DNA from: Oscillospiraceae bacterium
GTDB lineage: Bacteria > Bacillota > Clostridia > Oscillospirales > Oscillospiraceae
DNA: 35,189 nucleotides
Assembly (NCBI GenBank): GCA_017411225.1
Contig: JAFRDQ010000001.1
Location: 1-35,189 of the forward strand
Direction of reading: 5' to 3'
The position numbers were made by a program, and so were the translations under genes. This document shows positions 1 through 7,064 of the stretch, piece by piece. Each line of letters begins with the position of its first letter. Position 1 is the first letter of the stretch. The notes below the pieces were generated by a model that saw only the letters and a list, made by a program, of their open reading frames with translations, searched no databases and had not been told where the DNA came from.

Positions 1-176
1 CGGAGAGCGGCGTGACAGGACGGTTTCTCAAAAAGACAGACAGCGGCAACGAATGGAGCGAATTGCCCGCGGGGCTTCCTGCCGTCACCGCCGACGACAA
101 CGGAAAAATCCTCCGCGTGGTATCGGGTGTGTGGACGGCGGAGGCAATTCCGGCGGCGGAATCCGGCAGCTTTTAA
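1..176 (+). CDS. Phage tail-fibre-like protein, C-terminal fragment
   Basis: An open frame enters from the left edge and stops at TAA 174-176, giving about 57 residues. The visible end contains LPAVTADDNGKILRVVSG and ends in AAESGSF. This wording (value, then 'DNGK-L-V-G-W') is typical of the extreme C-terminus of tail-fibre or receptor-binding proteins in Firmicutes phages. The next gene starts 12 bases downstream with its own ribosome binding site, in keeping with a phage late operon. The 5' part lies outside the window, so the full architecture is unknown. Confidence 0.6.
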   Translation, partial: ESGVTGRFLKKTDSGNEWSELPAGLPAVTADDNGKILRVVSGVWTAEAIPAAESGSF

Positions 177-187
177 GGAGGTGCGCT

Positions 188-2089
188 ATGGCTGATTATT
201 TCATTCAAGGCAGCACTCTGGAGAATATCGCAGACGCAGTCCGCGCCAAAACAGGCGGCTCGTCTGCCATGACGCCGGCTGAGATGGCGGCGGCGATCAA
301 GCGCATCAGCGGCAGGGAAACGCTCTCCTGGCATCAGTGCCCCGAAGCCGTGCGCAGCTATCTCGCGGCGGCACAGGCTGCATATCCGTCGGACGAGAAC
401 GTAACCGTGATCAATCAGTACGCCCCGTCCCGCGGCAACGAGGTCATCGCCAACACCAAGCCCGTCGGCTATACCGTCGACGGCGTGACCTTCCGCGATA
501 ACGAGCCGCTTGCTGCAACGCCGTTTGCGACCGAAAACAAGGCCGGAACGCTGACCGCGCTCGACCGCCTCAGATGGTACAGCACCACACCGGCAGGAGC
601 GGCGGCCGGCAGTGAATATCCGCGCGGGCGCAATTGCCGCGATCTCGGCGGCTGGTCGTGCGACGGCGGCACGGTTCGCTACGGGGTACTGATCAGAGGC
701 AGTGAGCCGAACCCGGCCGACAAGGAACTGATGGTCGATCGGATCGGCGTCAAGACCGAGGTGCAGCTTCTTCCCGTCAGCGAACAGGCGACGGATTATA
801 AGATGAAATCCCCGTGGGGCATCGACTGGGCGGGCAACGACACGGACGAGACCTTCTATGGTCTCGACAAGCCGTATCTGTGGAAGAAGGTTCTGGACGC
901 CATTATGGACTCGGTGCTTCACAGCAAGCCCGTCTATTTTCACTGCGGTATCGGCGCGGACAGAACCGGCGTCGTCGCCATGTGTCTTGAAGCGATCCTC
1001 GGCATCAGCCGAGCGGATGTCGATATGGATTTTGAGCTGACGAACTTTGATTTCGGCTGGCAGAATCTGTCCGGCGGAATTTACCGCTCCAGAGTTTACA
1101 GCACCTACAAATCTCTCATGACAGCTGTCAACGCTGTACCGCTTGCGAACGGTCTGACGGACAGCTTCCGCAATCGGTGGGTGTCCTTTGTACTGTCGTG
1201 CGGTATCAGCATTGATAAGATCAACGCTTTCCGCGCCGCCTGCATCGACGGTACGCCGGACGAGATCACCGTGATCGTGCCGACCTATACGATCAGCAAA
1301 AGCGGAAGTCATGTGACCTATGACAACGACACCGCGACCGTCAGCGAGAACGATCCGTACAGCGTCGGCGTGACTCCGGCAAGCGGCTATGTGATCTCGG
1401 AGATTTCCGTCACAATGGGCGGCGCGGACATCACGAGTCAGGTGTTCAGCGGCACTCCGACAGCGCGGCGTGTTCATGTGACGAACAATCTGGTCAACTG
1501 CTCCACCTCCAACAGCGCAAATGTGGCTGAGGCTGGGATGGCATATGCGGCGACAATCACAGCCGCCGAAGGGTACACGCTCGACGGCGCAACTGTGCAA
1601 ATCACAATGGGAGGTGTAAACGTGAGTCAATACTACAGCAACGGCACGATCAGCATCCCGTCCGTGACGGGAGATGTGGTCATCAGCGTGACGGCTGTCG
1701 AATCTGTGCGCGAGAATCTGTTTGACGTGTCTGGCGCAAACCTCAACTGCCGGATTGCGAATACCGGAGACCTCAGAACCGGCGTGAACGGCAGAATGAT
1801 CTGCAATCTGATCGACATCACAACTCTGTCGACGCTCGAAATTGAGGGCGTGACACAGGCGGCCGACCCCGACGGCATCTATGTCCGGCTCGGCCTGTAC
1901 ACGAGTGCAACACTTGCGGCGGCTGCGTTTGTGACCGCAACCAACATCATGTCCGCGACCTATGCGATTGACGTCGCCGCCATGAAAACCGCGAACCCGA
2001 CCGCGACCCACATCGCAATCCAGATGTGTCTCGGCACGGCGGCTGTCACGGCGGCAGACCTCGCAAATCTCGCCATCTATGGCAGTTAA
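188..2089 (+). CDS. Phage tail-type protein with tyrosine-phosphatase domain
   Basis: 633 residues from ATG 188, which follows AAGGAGG at a good distance; longer in-frame starts upstream overlap the preceding gene. The first ~45 residues (DYFIQGSTLENIADAVRAKT) resemble the N-terminus of phage tail appendage proteins. Residues ~140-330 look like a bacterial tyrosine/dual-specificity phosphatase of the Y_phosphatase3 type: NCRDLGGW at 149-156 and the P-loop HCGIGADRTG at 252-261, with nucleophile Cys253 and Arg259. Residues ~370-510 hold two beta-sandwich repeats with the wording 'TVTMGG-DIT', common in phage fibres. The last ~120 residues form a carbohydrate-binding-like beta domain. It lies directly upstream of the lysis genes. 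Family-level inference: a virion or secreted phosphatase. The substrate cannot be seen. Confidence 0.8.
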   Translation: MADYFIQGSTLENIADAVRAKTGGSSAMTPAEMAAAIKRISGRETLSWHQCPEAVRSYLAAAQAAYPSDENVTVINQYAPSRGNEVIANTKPVGYTVDGVTFRDNEPLAATPFATENKAGTLTALDRLRWYSTTPAGAAAGSEYPRGRNCRDLGGWSCDGGTVRYGVLIRGSEPNPADKELMVDRIGVKTEVQLLPVSEQATDYKMKSPWGIDWAGNDTDETFYGLDKPYLWKKVLDAIMDSVLHSKPVYFHCGIGADRTGVVAMCLEAILGISRADVDMDFELTNFDFGWQNLSGGIYRSRVYSTYKSLMTAVNAVPLANGLTDSFRNRWVSFVLSCGISIDKINAFRAACIDGTPDEITVIVPTYTISKSGSHVTYDNDTATVSENDPYSVGVTPASGYVISEISVTMGGADITSQVFSGTPTARRVHVTNNLVNCSTSNSANVAEAGMAYAATITAAEGYTLDGATVQITMGGVNVSQYYSNGTISIPSVTGDVVISVTAVESVRENLFDVSGANLNCRIANTGDLRTGVNGRMICNLIDITTLSTLEIEGVTQAADPDGIYVRLGLYTSATLAAAAFVTATNIMSATYAIDVAAMKTANPTATHIAIQMCLGTAAVTAADLANLAIYGS

Positions 2090-2101
2090 GGGGGGCGCGC
2101 T

Positions 2102-2815
2102 ATGACCGAAAACCCGAAACCGCCTGTCAACGTTCTGATCGCGCAGCCCACGAACCGATGGAGCCGCAGCGGGCAGAAGATCGAGTACATCGTCCTGCAC
2201 TATGTCGGCGCGGTGAGCACGGCAAAGGCAAACGCGGTCTATCTGAACCGTGACGGCAATCTCGGCTGGAGCGCGCATTTCTTCACGGACGAGACGAGCA
2301 TCTGGCAGTCCGTTCCGCTCACCGAGAGCGCGGGCCACTGCGGCGTGGACTATTCCGGCGGCACAGCGCCGTTCTGGGGCAGGTGCCGCAACAAAAACAG
2401 CATCGGCATCGAGATGTGCTGCAAGCGGGATGCGGCGGGGAACTGGTATCTTGAGCCCGAAACGGTTGAGAACACCGCCCGCCTCGTCCGCTGGCTCATG
2501 CAGGAGCACGGCGTGGATCTCGACCACGTTGTGCGCCACTATGACGTCTGCCATAAAACCTGCCCCGAGCCGTGGGTGCGCAATCCGGCGCAGTGGCAGG
2601 CGTTCCGAAACAAACTCAGGGAAGGGGAGAAGCCCATGATTCGATACAACACCGTCGCCGAGCTGCCGGAGCAGTACCGCAGCGAGACGGAGAAGCTCAT
2701 CCGCCGCGGCGCTCTGCGCGGCAGAGCGGAGGGGAAGCTCGATGTGAGCGAGGATATGCTGCGCACGATGCTCGTCTGCCAGCGCATGGTGGACGAGCGG
2801 GAGGGCTCGGCATGA
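2102..2815 (+). CDS. N-acetylmuramoyl-L-alanine amidase endolysin (T7 lysozyme/PGRP type)
   Basis: 237 residues; ATG preceded by AAGGGGGG. Residues ~10-175 form an Amidase_2/PGRP fold that cuts the bond between N-acetylmuramic acid and L-alanine in peptidoglycan. The expected zinc ligands are visible: His33 (IVLHYVG), His146 (VRHYDVCHK) and Cys154, with catalytic Lys152 and the same His-x7-Cys spacing as T7 lysozyme. The C-terminal ~60 residues (from about MIRYNTVAELPEQYR) are a separate small helical domain, probably for wall binding. There is no signal peptide, so export would depend on the holin encoded next; the stop overlaps the holin start (ATGA). Role: host lysis. Confidence 0.9.
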   Translation: MTENPKPPVNVLIAQPTNRWSRSGQKIEYIVLHYVGAVSTAKANAVYLNRDGNLGWSAHFFTDETSIWQSVPLTESAGHCGVDYSGGTAPFWGRCRNKNSIGIEMCCKRDAAGNWYLEPETVENTARLVRWLMQEHGVDLDHVVRHYDVCHKTCPEPWVRNPAQWQAFRNKLREGEKPMIRYNTVAELPEQYRSETEKLIRRGALRGRAEGKLDVSEDMLRTMLVCQRMVDEREGSA

Positions 2816-3030
2816 AGGACTGGATCGTGAGAGCGCTGAAGACCTTCGTGCAGGCGTTCTTCGGCGTGTACATTCCCGCCGTCTGCGCGCTGCTCTCCGG
2901 CGGCTGGCCGGAGAGCCTGTCGGCGGCGTGGGCGCTTTTGACCCCGGCTGCGGCGGCTGGGCTCTCCGCCGCAATCAGCGCGGTCTGGAATCTCGTGCTC
3001 GAGCGGGAGGAGGCGGCGCGCAATGGATAG
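2812..3030 (+). CDS. Holin-like small membrane protein
   Basis: 72 residues starting at ATG 2812, which overlaps the endolysin stop as ATGA, so translation is probably coupled. Two hydrophobic segments are visible (about residues 10-30 and 38-60, the latter Ala-rich), separated by a short turn with GGWPES, and the protein ends in a charged tail (EREEAARNG). Size, topology and place beside an amidase endolysin fit a phage holin that opens the membrane for the endolysin. I do not recognise a specific holin family. Confidence 0.65.
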   Translation: MKDWIVRALKTFVQAFFGVYIPAVCALLSGGWPESLSAAWALLTPAAAAGLSAAISAVWNLVLEREEAARNG

Positions 3031-3259
3031 CTCCGTCCTCGTTGCCCTGCTGAGTCTGATCGGCACGCTCGCGGGCTCGCTCGGCGGCATCCTGGTCAGC
3101 AGCAAGCTCGTCAACTACCGCCTGCAGCAGCTGGAAAACCGCGTTGCCGAGCACAATCATTTTGCCCGCCGTCTCCCGGTGGTGGAGGAGCAGATCAAGG
3201 TTCTGAGCCACCGTGTCCGGGATCTCGAGGCGGAGAAAGGAGCGCCGAATGGCAGATAA
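3023..3259 (+). CDS. XhlA-like small phage membrane protein with coiled coil
   Basis: 78 residues, overlapping the end of the holin-like gene by 8 bases. An N-terminal transmembrane helix (LVALLSLIGTLAGSLGGILV) is followed by a heptad-rich coiled coil (LQQLENRVAEHNHFARRLPV and VEEQIKVLSHRVRDLEAEK). The phrase 'LE-RV-EHN' followed by 'E-RI/VRDLE' is typical of hemolysin-XhlA/holin-associated proteins in Firmicutes lysis cassettes. It may assist the holin at the membrane. Its 3' end overlaps the next gene by 11 bases. Confidence 0.65.
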   Translation: MDSSVLVALLSLIGTLAGSLGGILVSSKLVNYRLQQLENRVAEHNHFARRLPVVEEQIKVLSHRVRDLEAEKGAPNGR

Positions 3260-4142
3260 CAACCCGAAATACTACCGCGTCGGCCCGGACGGCAACGCCC
3301 CGACCGGCCTGAGCGTGGGCGACCACGTCGTCACCGGCGGCGGCACCTACCGCATCGACGCCGTGCACACCGACGGCAGCTATGTCTCGTCCCTTGTGGA
3401 CAGAAGCCTCACGACCGAGACCTATCATGGCGAATACGCCACGCCCGGCGTGCGGGAGAACCCGTCGGGCTCGATGAAGGATCTGCTCGCCTCCTGGTCG
3501 GAGGCCGCGCTGCGCCAGAAGGAGACGAAGATCGACGAGCAGACGGAAGCGTCCGTCGCCGCGCTCGGCGACGCCCTCGCGCAGGCGAACGAGCGCGCGC
3601 AGACCGAGCGCGACCGCAATGAGATCGACGCCGCGAAGGCGAAGGATAACGCCGCCCTCTATGCCGAGGCGCGCGGAGACCGCGGCGGCATCGGTCAGGC
3701 GCAGTACAATGAGATCGAGGCCGAGCGCCTGCGCAATCGCCAGGCAATCAGCACCGCGCAGACGCGTATCGCCGCCGAGACCGCCCGCCAGATCGCTGCC
3801 CTGCGCGCCAAGGGGGAGTTTCAGAAGGCGGACGCCCTGCTGGATGTGACGCAGAAGTATCTGCGGGAGCTCCTCACGCTCGAAAAGTGGAGCGCGAACT
3901 GGGCCAACACGCAATCACAGCTGCGCCGCAGCGTGGAGCAGTGGGAGCGCAGCTATGCCCAGACGATCGCCGGCGCGGAGCACACCGTCTCCCGCGAGCG
4001 GCAGAGCCAGCTCGCCTCCTCGGGCGACGCGCTCTTAAAAGCCGGCGTCATGCCGAGCGCCGAGCAGCTCGCCGCCATGGGCATGACCGCCGAGCAGGCG
4101 AGAGCGTATATCGATTCGCTCATCCGGCACGGCAAATTGTGA
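3249..4142 (+). CDS. Phage-associated coiled-coil protein, unknown function
   Basis: 297 residues from ATG 3249, preceded by GAGAAAGGAG inside the previous gene; the in-frame ATG at 3213 is less likely. The N-terminal ~75 residues look like a small beta domain (YRVGPDG, GTYRIDAVHTDG). Residues ~80-240 are charged and Ala-rich, with a long helical/coiled-coil pattern including ARGDRGGIGQAQYNEIEAER. The C-terminus has a short motif, LLKAGVMPSAEQLAAMGMTA. No enzyme motif, signal peptide or membrane segment is seen. It overlaps the lysis cassette and is the last gene before guaA, so it belongs to the phage module by context. I do not recognise its family. Confidence 0.6.
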   Translation: MADNNPKYYRVGPDGNAPTGLSVGDHVVTGGGTYRIDAVHTDGSYVSSLVDRSLTTETYHGEYATPGVRENPSGSMKDLLASWSEAALRQKETKIDEQTEASVAALGDALAQANERAQTERDRNEIDAAKAKDNAALYAEARGDRGGIGQAQYNEIEAERLRNRQAISTAQTRIAAETARQIAALRAKGEFQKADALLDVTQKYLRELLTLEKWSANWANTQSQLRRSVEQWERSYAQTIAGAEHTVSRERQSQLASSGDALLKAGVMPSAEQLAAMGMTAEQARAYIDSLIRHGKL

Positions 4143-4151
4143 CAGACGCCA

Positions 4152-4178
4152 TAGGGGAGGGGCAAGCCCCTCCCCTAC
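4152..4178. repeat. G/C-rich palindromic repeat, copy 1
   Basis: TAGGGGAGGGGC, then AA, then GCCCCTCCCCTA: a perfect 12-bp stem. The same unit recurs at 27093-27117 and 27213-27237. It lies just after the phage module and may act as a weak terminator (a T-rich stretch follows about 20 bases later). Its dispersal suggests a genomic palindromic element. Confidence 0.7.
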
Positions 4179-4205
4179 ATGCATCAAATACAACACATTT
4201 TTTTC

Positions 4206-4234
4206 TTTACTCTTCCCCGTATATTCGGTATAAT
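4206..4234 (+). promoter_or_regulatory. Likely guaA promoter
   Basis: -35-like TTTACT at 4206-4211, a 17-base spacer and a perfect -10 TATAAT at 4229-4234, about 39 bases before the guaA ATG. A GAGAGG ribosome binding site is at about 4257. The short leader leaves no room for a purine riboswitch. Confidence 0.6.
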
Positions 4235-4272
4235 AAATCGTCGAATTTATTGCTGAAAGAGAGGCTGATATT

Positions 4273-5265
4273 ATGTTTGATCCTGTTTCCCGTCCGGAGA
4301 CGATGGAGCGCATTACCACGCCGGAGCTGGCGGAGGCGTTCATTGCCGAGCAGGTTGAGGCGCTGCGCGCGCAGATCGGCGACGGCAAGGTGCTGCTGGC
4401 GCTGTCCGGCGGTGTGGATTCCTCCGTGGTCGCGGCGCTGCTCATCAAGGCGGTGGGCAAGCAGCTCGTCTGCGTGCACGTCAACCACGGTCTCCTGCGC
4501 AAGGGCGAGCCCGAGCAGGTCATCGAGGTGTTCCGCAATCAGATGGACGCGAACCTCATCTATGTCGACGCGGTCGACCGCTTCCTCGATAAGCTCGCGG
4601 GCGTGAGCGCGCCGGAGCGCAAGCGCCACATCATCGGCGAGGAGTTCATCGACGTGTTTGCCGACGAAGCGCGCAAGCTCGACGGCGTGGCCTTCCTCGC
4701 GCAGGGCACCATCTGGCCGGACATCCTCGAGAGCGAGGCCGGCATCAAGGCGCACCACAACGCCGGCGGTCTGCCGGAGGATATCGCCTCCCGCTTCGAG
4801 CTCGTCGAGCCCGTGCGCATCCTCTTCAAGGACGAGGTCCGCGTCGTCGGCAAGGCGCTCGGTCTGCCGGACGAGATGGTCTATCGTCAGCCCTTCCCGG
4901 GCCCCGGTCTCGGCGTGCGCTGCGTCGGCGCGATCACGCGCGATCGGCTCGAGGCTGTGCGCGAGTCTGACGCGATCCTCCGCGAGGAGTTTGCCAAGGC
5001 CGGTCTCGCCGGCAAGGTCTGGCAGTACTTCACCGTCGTGCCGGACTTCACCTCCACCGGCATCACCGACGGCAAGCGCACCGACGCCTGGCCCGTCATC
5101 ATCCGCGCCGTGAACACCCGCGACGCGATGACCGCCACGGTCGAGCACCTCGACTGGGCGCTGCTCGAGAAGCTGACGATGCGCATCACCAGCGAGGTCA
5201 AGGGCGTCAACCGCGTGCTCTATGACTGCACGCCGAAGCCCACCGGCACGATCGAGTACGAATAA
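4273..5265 (+). CDS. guaA: GMP synthase, ATP-pyrophosphatase/dimerisation subunit only
   Basis: 330 residues. It activates XMP with ATP and aminates it to GMP, the last step of guanine nucleotide synthesis. The ATP-PPase P-loop SGGVDSS is at residues 45-51, followed by the GuaA wording VNHGLLRKGE, AQGTIWPDILES, RQPFPGPGLGVR and the C-terminal KPTGTIEYE. Normal bacterial GuaA is about 510-530 residues with an N-terminal glutamine amidotransferase class I domain. That domain is absent here, and the DNA upstream is phage, so this resembles the archaeal-type stand-alone subunit. The glutaminase must be encoded elsewhere or the enzyme must use ammonia. It has its own promoter and a strong hairpin terminator downstream, so it is monocistronic. 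Confidence 0.93.
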   Translation: MFDPVSRPETMERITTPELAEAFIAEQVEALRAQIGDGKVLLALSGGVDSSVVAALLIKAVGKQLVCVHVNHGLLRKGEPEQVIEVFRNQMDANLIYVDAVDRFLDKLAGVSAPERKRHIIGEEFIDVFADEARKLDGVAFLAQGTIWPDILESEAGIKAHHNAGGLPEDIASRFELVEPVRILFKDEVRVVGKALGLPDEMVYRQPFPGPGLGVRCVGAITRDRLEAVRESDAILREEFAKAGLAGKVWQYFTVVPDFTSTGITDGKRTDAWPVIIRAVNTRDAMTATVEHLDWALLEKLTMRITSEVKGVNRVLYDCTPKPTGTIEYE

Positions 5266-5288
5266 GCCAAATCCGATCCATAACACCA

Positions 5289-5319
5289 GCGGCCGATCCG
5301 GGTCGTCCGGATCGGCCGC
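5289..5319 (+). terminator. guaA terminator hairpin
   Basis: Perfect 13-bp stem GCGGCCGATCCGG / CCGGATCGGCCGC with a GTCGT loop, 23 bases after the guaA stop, followed by a modest T-rich stretch (GTCTTGCTTT). Confidence 0.75.
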
Positions 5320-5375
5320 GTCTTGCTTTACATCATTCAAAATTCATCAAAGTTCATCATGATTTCTTGAATTTG

Positions 5376-5406
5376 TTGAGAAGCCGAATTCTTTTTGCGG
5401 TATAAT
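5376..5406 (+). promoter_or_regulatory. Promoter of the serine recombinase gene
   Basis: TTGAGA (5376-5381) and TATAAT (5401-5406) with a 19-base spacer, followed by AAAGGAGG before ATG 5438. Just upstream, TTCATCA occurs twice close together (5343-5360), next to an imperfect dyad (TTCTTGAATTTGTTGAGAA). This could be an autoregulatory or recombinase-binding site. Confidence 0.5.
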
Positions 5407-5437
5407 AGGGATACTTTCTTGCAAAGGAGGAAGCAAA

Positions 5438-6034
5438 ATGGAATATGGTTACATCCGCGTATCCACCAGAGAGCAGAATGAGGAACGGCAGGTGATTGCC
5501 CTGCGGGAGTGGGGAATCCCGCCGAATCGGATCTATATGGACAAGCAGTCCGGCAAGGATTTTGACCGTCCGCAGTACCGGAGACTGCTGCGCCGGCTGA
5601 AACCAAATGACGCGCTCGTCGTCAAAAGTATTGACCGGCTTGGCCGCAACTACAACGAGATCCTGGAGCACTGGCGCCGGATCACCAAGGAGAAATGCGC
5701 AGATGTTGTGGTGCTGGACATGCCGCTGCTCGATACACGCGCGCACAAGGATCTGACCGGCACGCTGATCGCGGACATCGTTCTGCAGCTTTTGAGCTAC
5801 GTGGCGCAGACGGAGCGCGAGTTTATCCGCCAGCGTCAGGCGGAGGGCATTGCCGCGGCCAAGGCGCGCGGCGTGCGCTTCGGGCGACCGAGTCTCCCGG
5901 TCGCGGAGGGTTTTGCGGAGGTGTACGAGCTGTGGAAGGCACAGGAGATCTCTGTTCGCGCTGCGGCAAAGCGCCTCGGCGTCAGCCACCAGACGTTCGA
6001 GCGCTGGGTGCGCGTCAAAGAGGGGAGCGCGTAA
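5438..6034 (+). CDS. Small serine recombinase (resolvase/invertase family)
   Basis: 198 residues. The N-terminal catalytic domain begins YGYIRVSTREQNEERQ with nucleophile Ser9, continues with KQSGKDFDRPQYRRLL and VVKSIDRLGRNY (the conserved arginine region), and has the long E helix near EREFIRQRQAEGI. The C-terminal end is a resolvase-type helix-turn-helix (RAAAKRLGVSHQTFERWV, about 168-186). It performs site-specific recombination between short crossover sites. It stands alone with its own promoter and no transposase nearby. It is not adjacent to a recognisable invertible segment, but it borders the A+T-rich stretch 6035-7570. The ribosome binding site AAAGGAGG supports the start. Confidence 0.9.
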   Translation: MEYGYIRVSTREQNEERQVIALREWGIPPNRIYMDKQSGKDFDRPQYRRLLRRLKPNDALVVKSIDRLGRNYNEILEHWRRITKEKCADVVVLDMPLLDTRAHKDLTGTLIADIVLQLLSYVAQTEREFIRQRQAEGIAAAKARGVRFGRPSLPVAEGFAEVYELWKAQEISVRAAAKRLGVSHQTFERWVRVKEGSA

Positions 6035-6171
6035 AAAAATCCGCTGTGCAGGACAGCAGATTTACCAAGAAACGTCAGTATGGATTGACGATTATTGCGG
6101 TTTATGCAAAATTTGCGCGCTATGGTGTACTTTTTCTCCATTCGTTCTTGCAAAACAGAAATGGTTGATTT

Positions 6172-6258
6172 ATAATGATTTCCGTATCATTATGGTGGTA
6201 ATTTCAGGCGGTTGCGGAAAATTACACTTTTCCGCCCGCTGACCAGCGGGCGATTTTT
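6172..6258 (+). terminator. Three consecutive hairpins ending in a terminator
   Basis: Hairpin A is ATAATGAT/ATCATTAT (6172-6193). Hairpin B is GCGGAAAA/TTTTCCGC (6214-6235). Hairpin C is CGCCCGCT/AGCGGGCG (6233-6252), followed by ATTTTTT, a good intrinsic terminator. B and C share three bases, so they compete. The array lies between the recombinase and the Lgt-like gene. The rest of 6035-6324 shows no convincing gene. Confidence 0.65.
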
Positions 6259-6324
6259 TGTGCCCAAATGCGCGCGAAAAGAGAACAACAGAGGGCGTCT
6301 ATGCCTGTTGGAGGACGGACAAGC

Positions 6325-7032
6325 GTGATTTTGTCTCAACTAAATCAGTTTATACAGAACCACTCACTTTTCATTGTTGGGGTTTCATGTTTGCTGTGGG
6401 TAGTGCTTGTGTTATGGATCATAAGAGAACCATTAGGCTTACCTGGCAGCAAATTGTTTACATCACCTTTTCTCTATGTTTACATTTTTGCAGCCATTGT
6501 TTCAGCCGTGGTTTTCAGTTTGATAACTGATCCGCTTACAGGGTTTTATTTTTCTGTGCGGCACCACGGATTGCTGTTTCTTTTCCCTGCGTTCATTCCG
6601 CTATTTTCAAAGCTTTTGAAAATAGATTGGCGTGATATCGCGGATATTATGGCTTGTACTTTGCCGGGGCTGATTGCAATGACACGGCTTTCTTGCATCA
6701 TAAACGGATGCTGCTACGGACGGTGTTTTCCTGGAACGCAAACTTTTATTCCGCTGCGAGAAATTGTGATTTCGGTACTTATCGCAGTAAATCTTTTGAT
6801 TATCAGATGGTACAGACATGGCCGCGCAAAGGGAATACTGCTTCCTGGGTTTGCTGTGTTTTACGGCTTTTTTCGATTGCTTGAAATAGCACTGCGCTTC
6901 AATCCGGATTGGAGCAATAATGCCAGAGACCGTGTTTTCGCGATTATTTATATCGCATTGGGAATTTTGCTGGCAATAGTAATCTCGGAATTCAGTGAAA
7001 CTCAAAAGAAATCAAAAAGCAAAAATAAGTAA
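6325..7032 (+). CDS. Lgt-like polytopic membrane protein
   Basis: 235 residues from GTG 6325, chosen because GGAGGA lies 9 bases upstream; in-frame ATGs at 6301 and 6268 are alternatives. About six or seven hydrophobic helices are visible. Signature stretches resemble prolipoprotein diacylglyceryl transferase: HHG near residues 80-82, TRLSCIINGCCYGR at ~120-133 (compare the Lgt RIGNFINGELYG motif) and a late FYGFFRLLEIALRF. Lgt moves diacylglycerol onto the lipobox cysteine. This divergent NGCCYG form is common in Firmicutes and its activity is uncertain. Neither large secreted protein downstream has a lipobox. The gene is clearly A+T-richer than guaA or the later genes, suggesting transfer. 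It ends 32 bases before the VWA gene, probably as one transcript. Confidence 0.65.
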   Translation: MILSQLNQFIQNHSLFIVGVSCLLWVVLVLWIIREPLGLPGSKLFTSPFLYVYIFAAIVSAVVFSLITDPLTGFYFSVRHHGLLFLFPAFIPLFSKLLKIDWRDIADIMACTLPGLIAMTRLSCIINGCCYGRCFPGTQTFIPLREIVISVLIAVNLLIIRWYRHGRAKGILLPGFAVFYGFFRLLEIALRFNPDWSNNARDRVFAIIYIALGILLAIVISEFSETQKKSKSKNK

Positions 7033-7064
7033 TCAAAGTAATCAATATAAGGAGGAAAACAGAT

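Noticed and set aside
173-2974. Long minus-strand frame opposite the phage genes
   Set aside because: Shadow frame over recognised phage proteins; no domain wording and no ribosome binding site.
4179-4272. Guanine/purine riboswitch before guaA
   Set aside because: The leader between promoter and ATG is under 40 bases and shows no purine-aptamer structure.
4143-5440. Prophage attachment site around guaA
   Set aside because: No direct repeat of useful length is visible between the two flanks, and the other prophage end is outside the window.
6035-6062. Terminator of the serine recombinase gene (ATCCGCTGT/ACAGCAGAT)
   Set aside because: The A/T run lies on the 5' side, so it would only work for the minus strand, where no gene ends.
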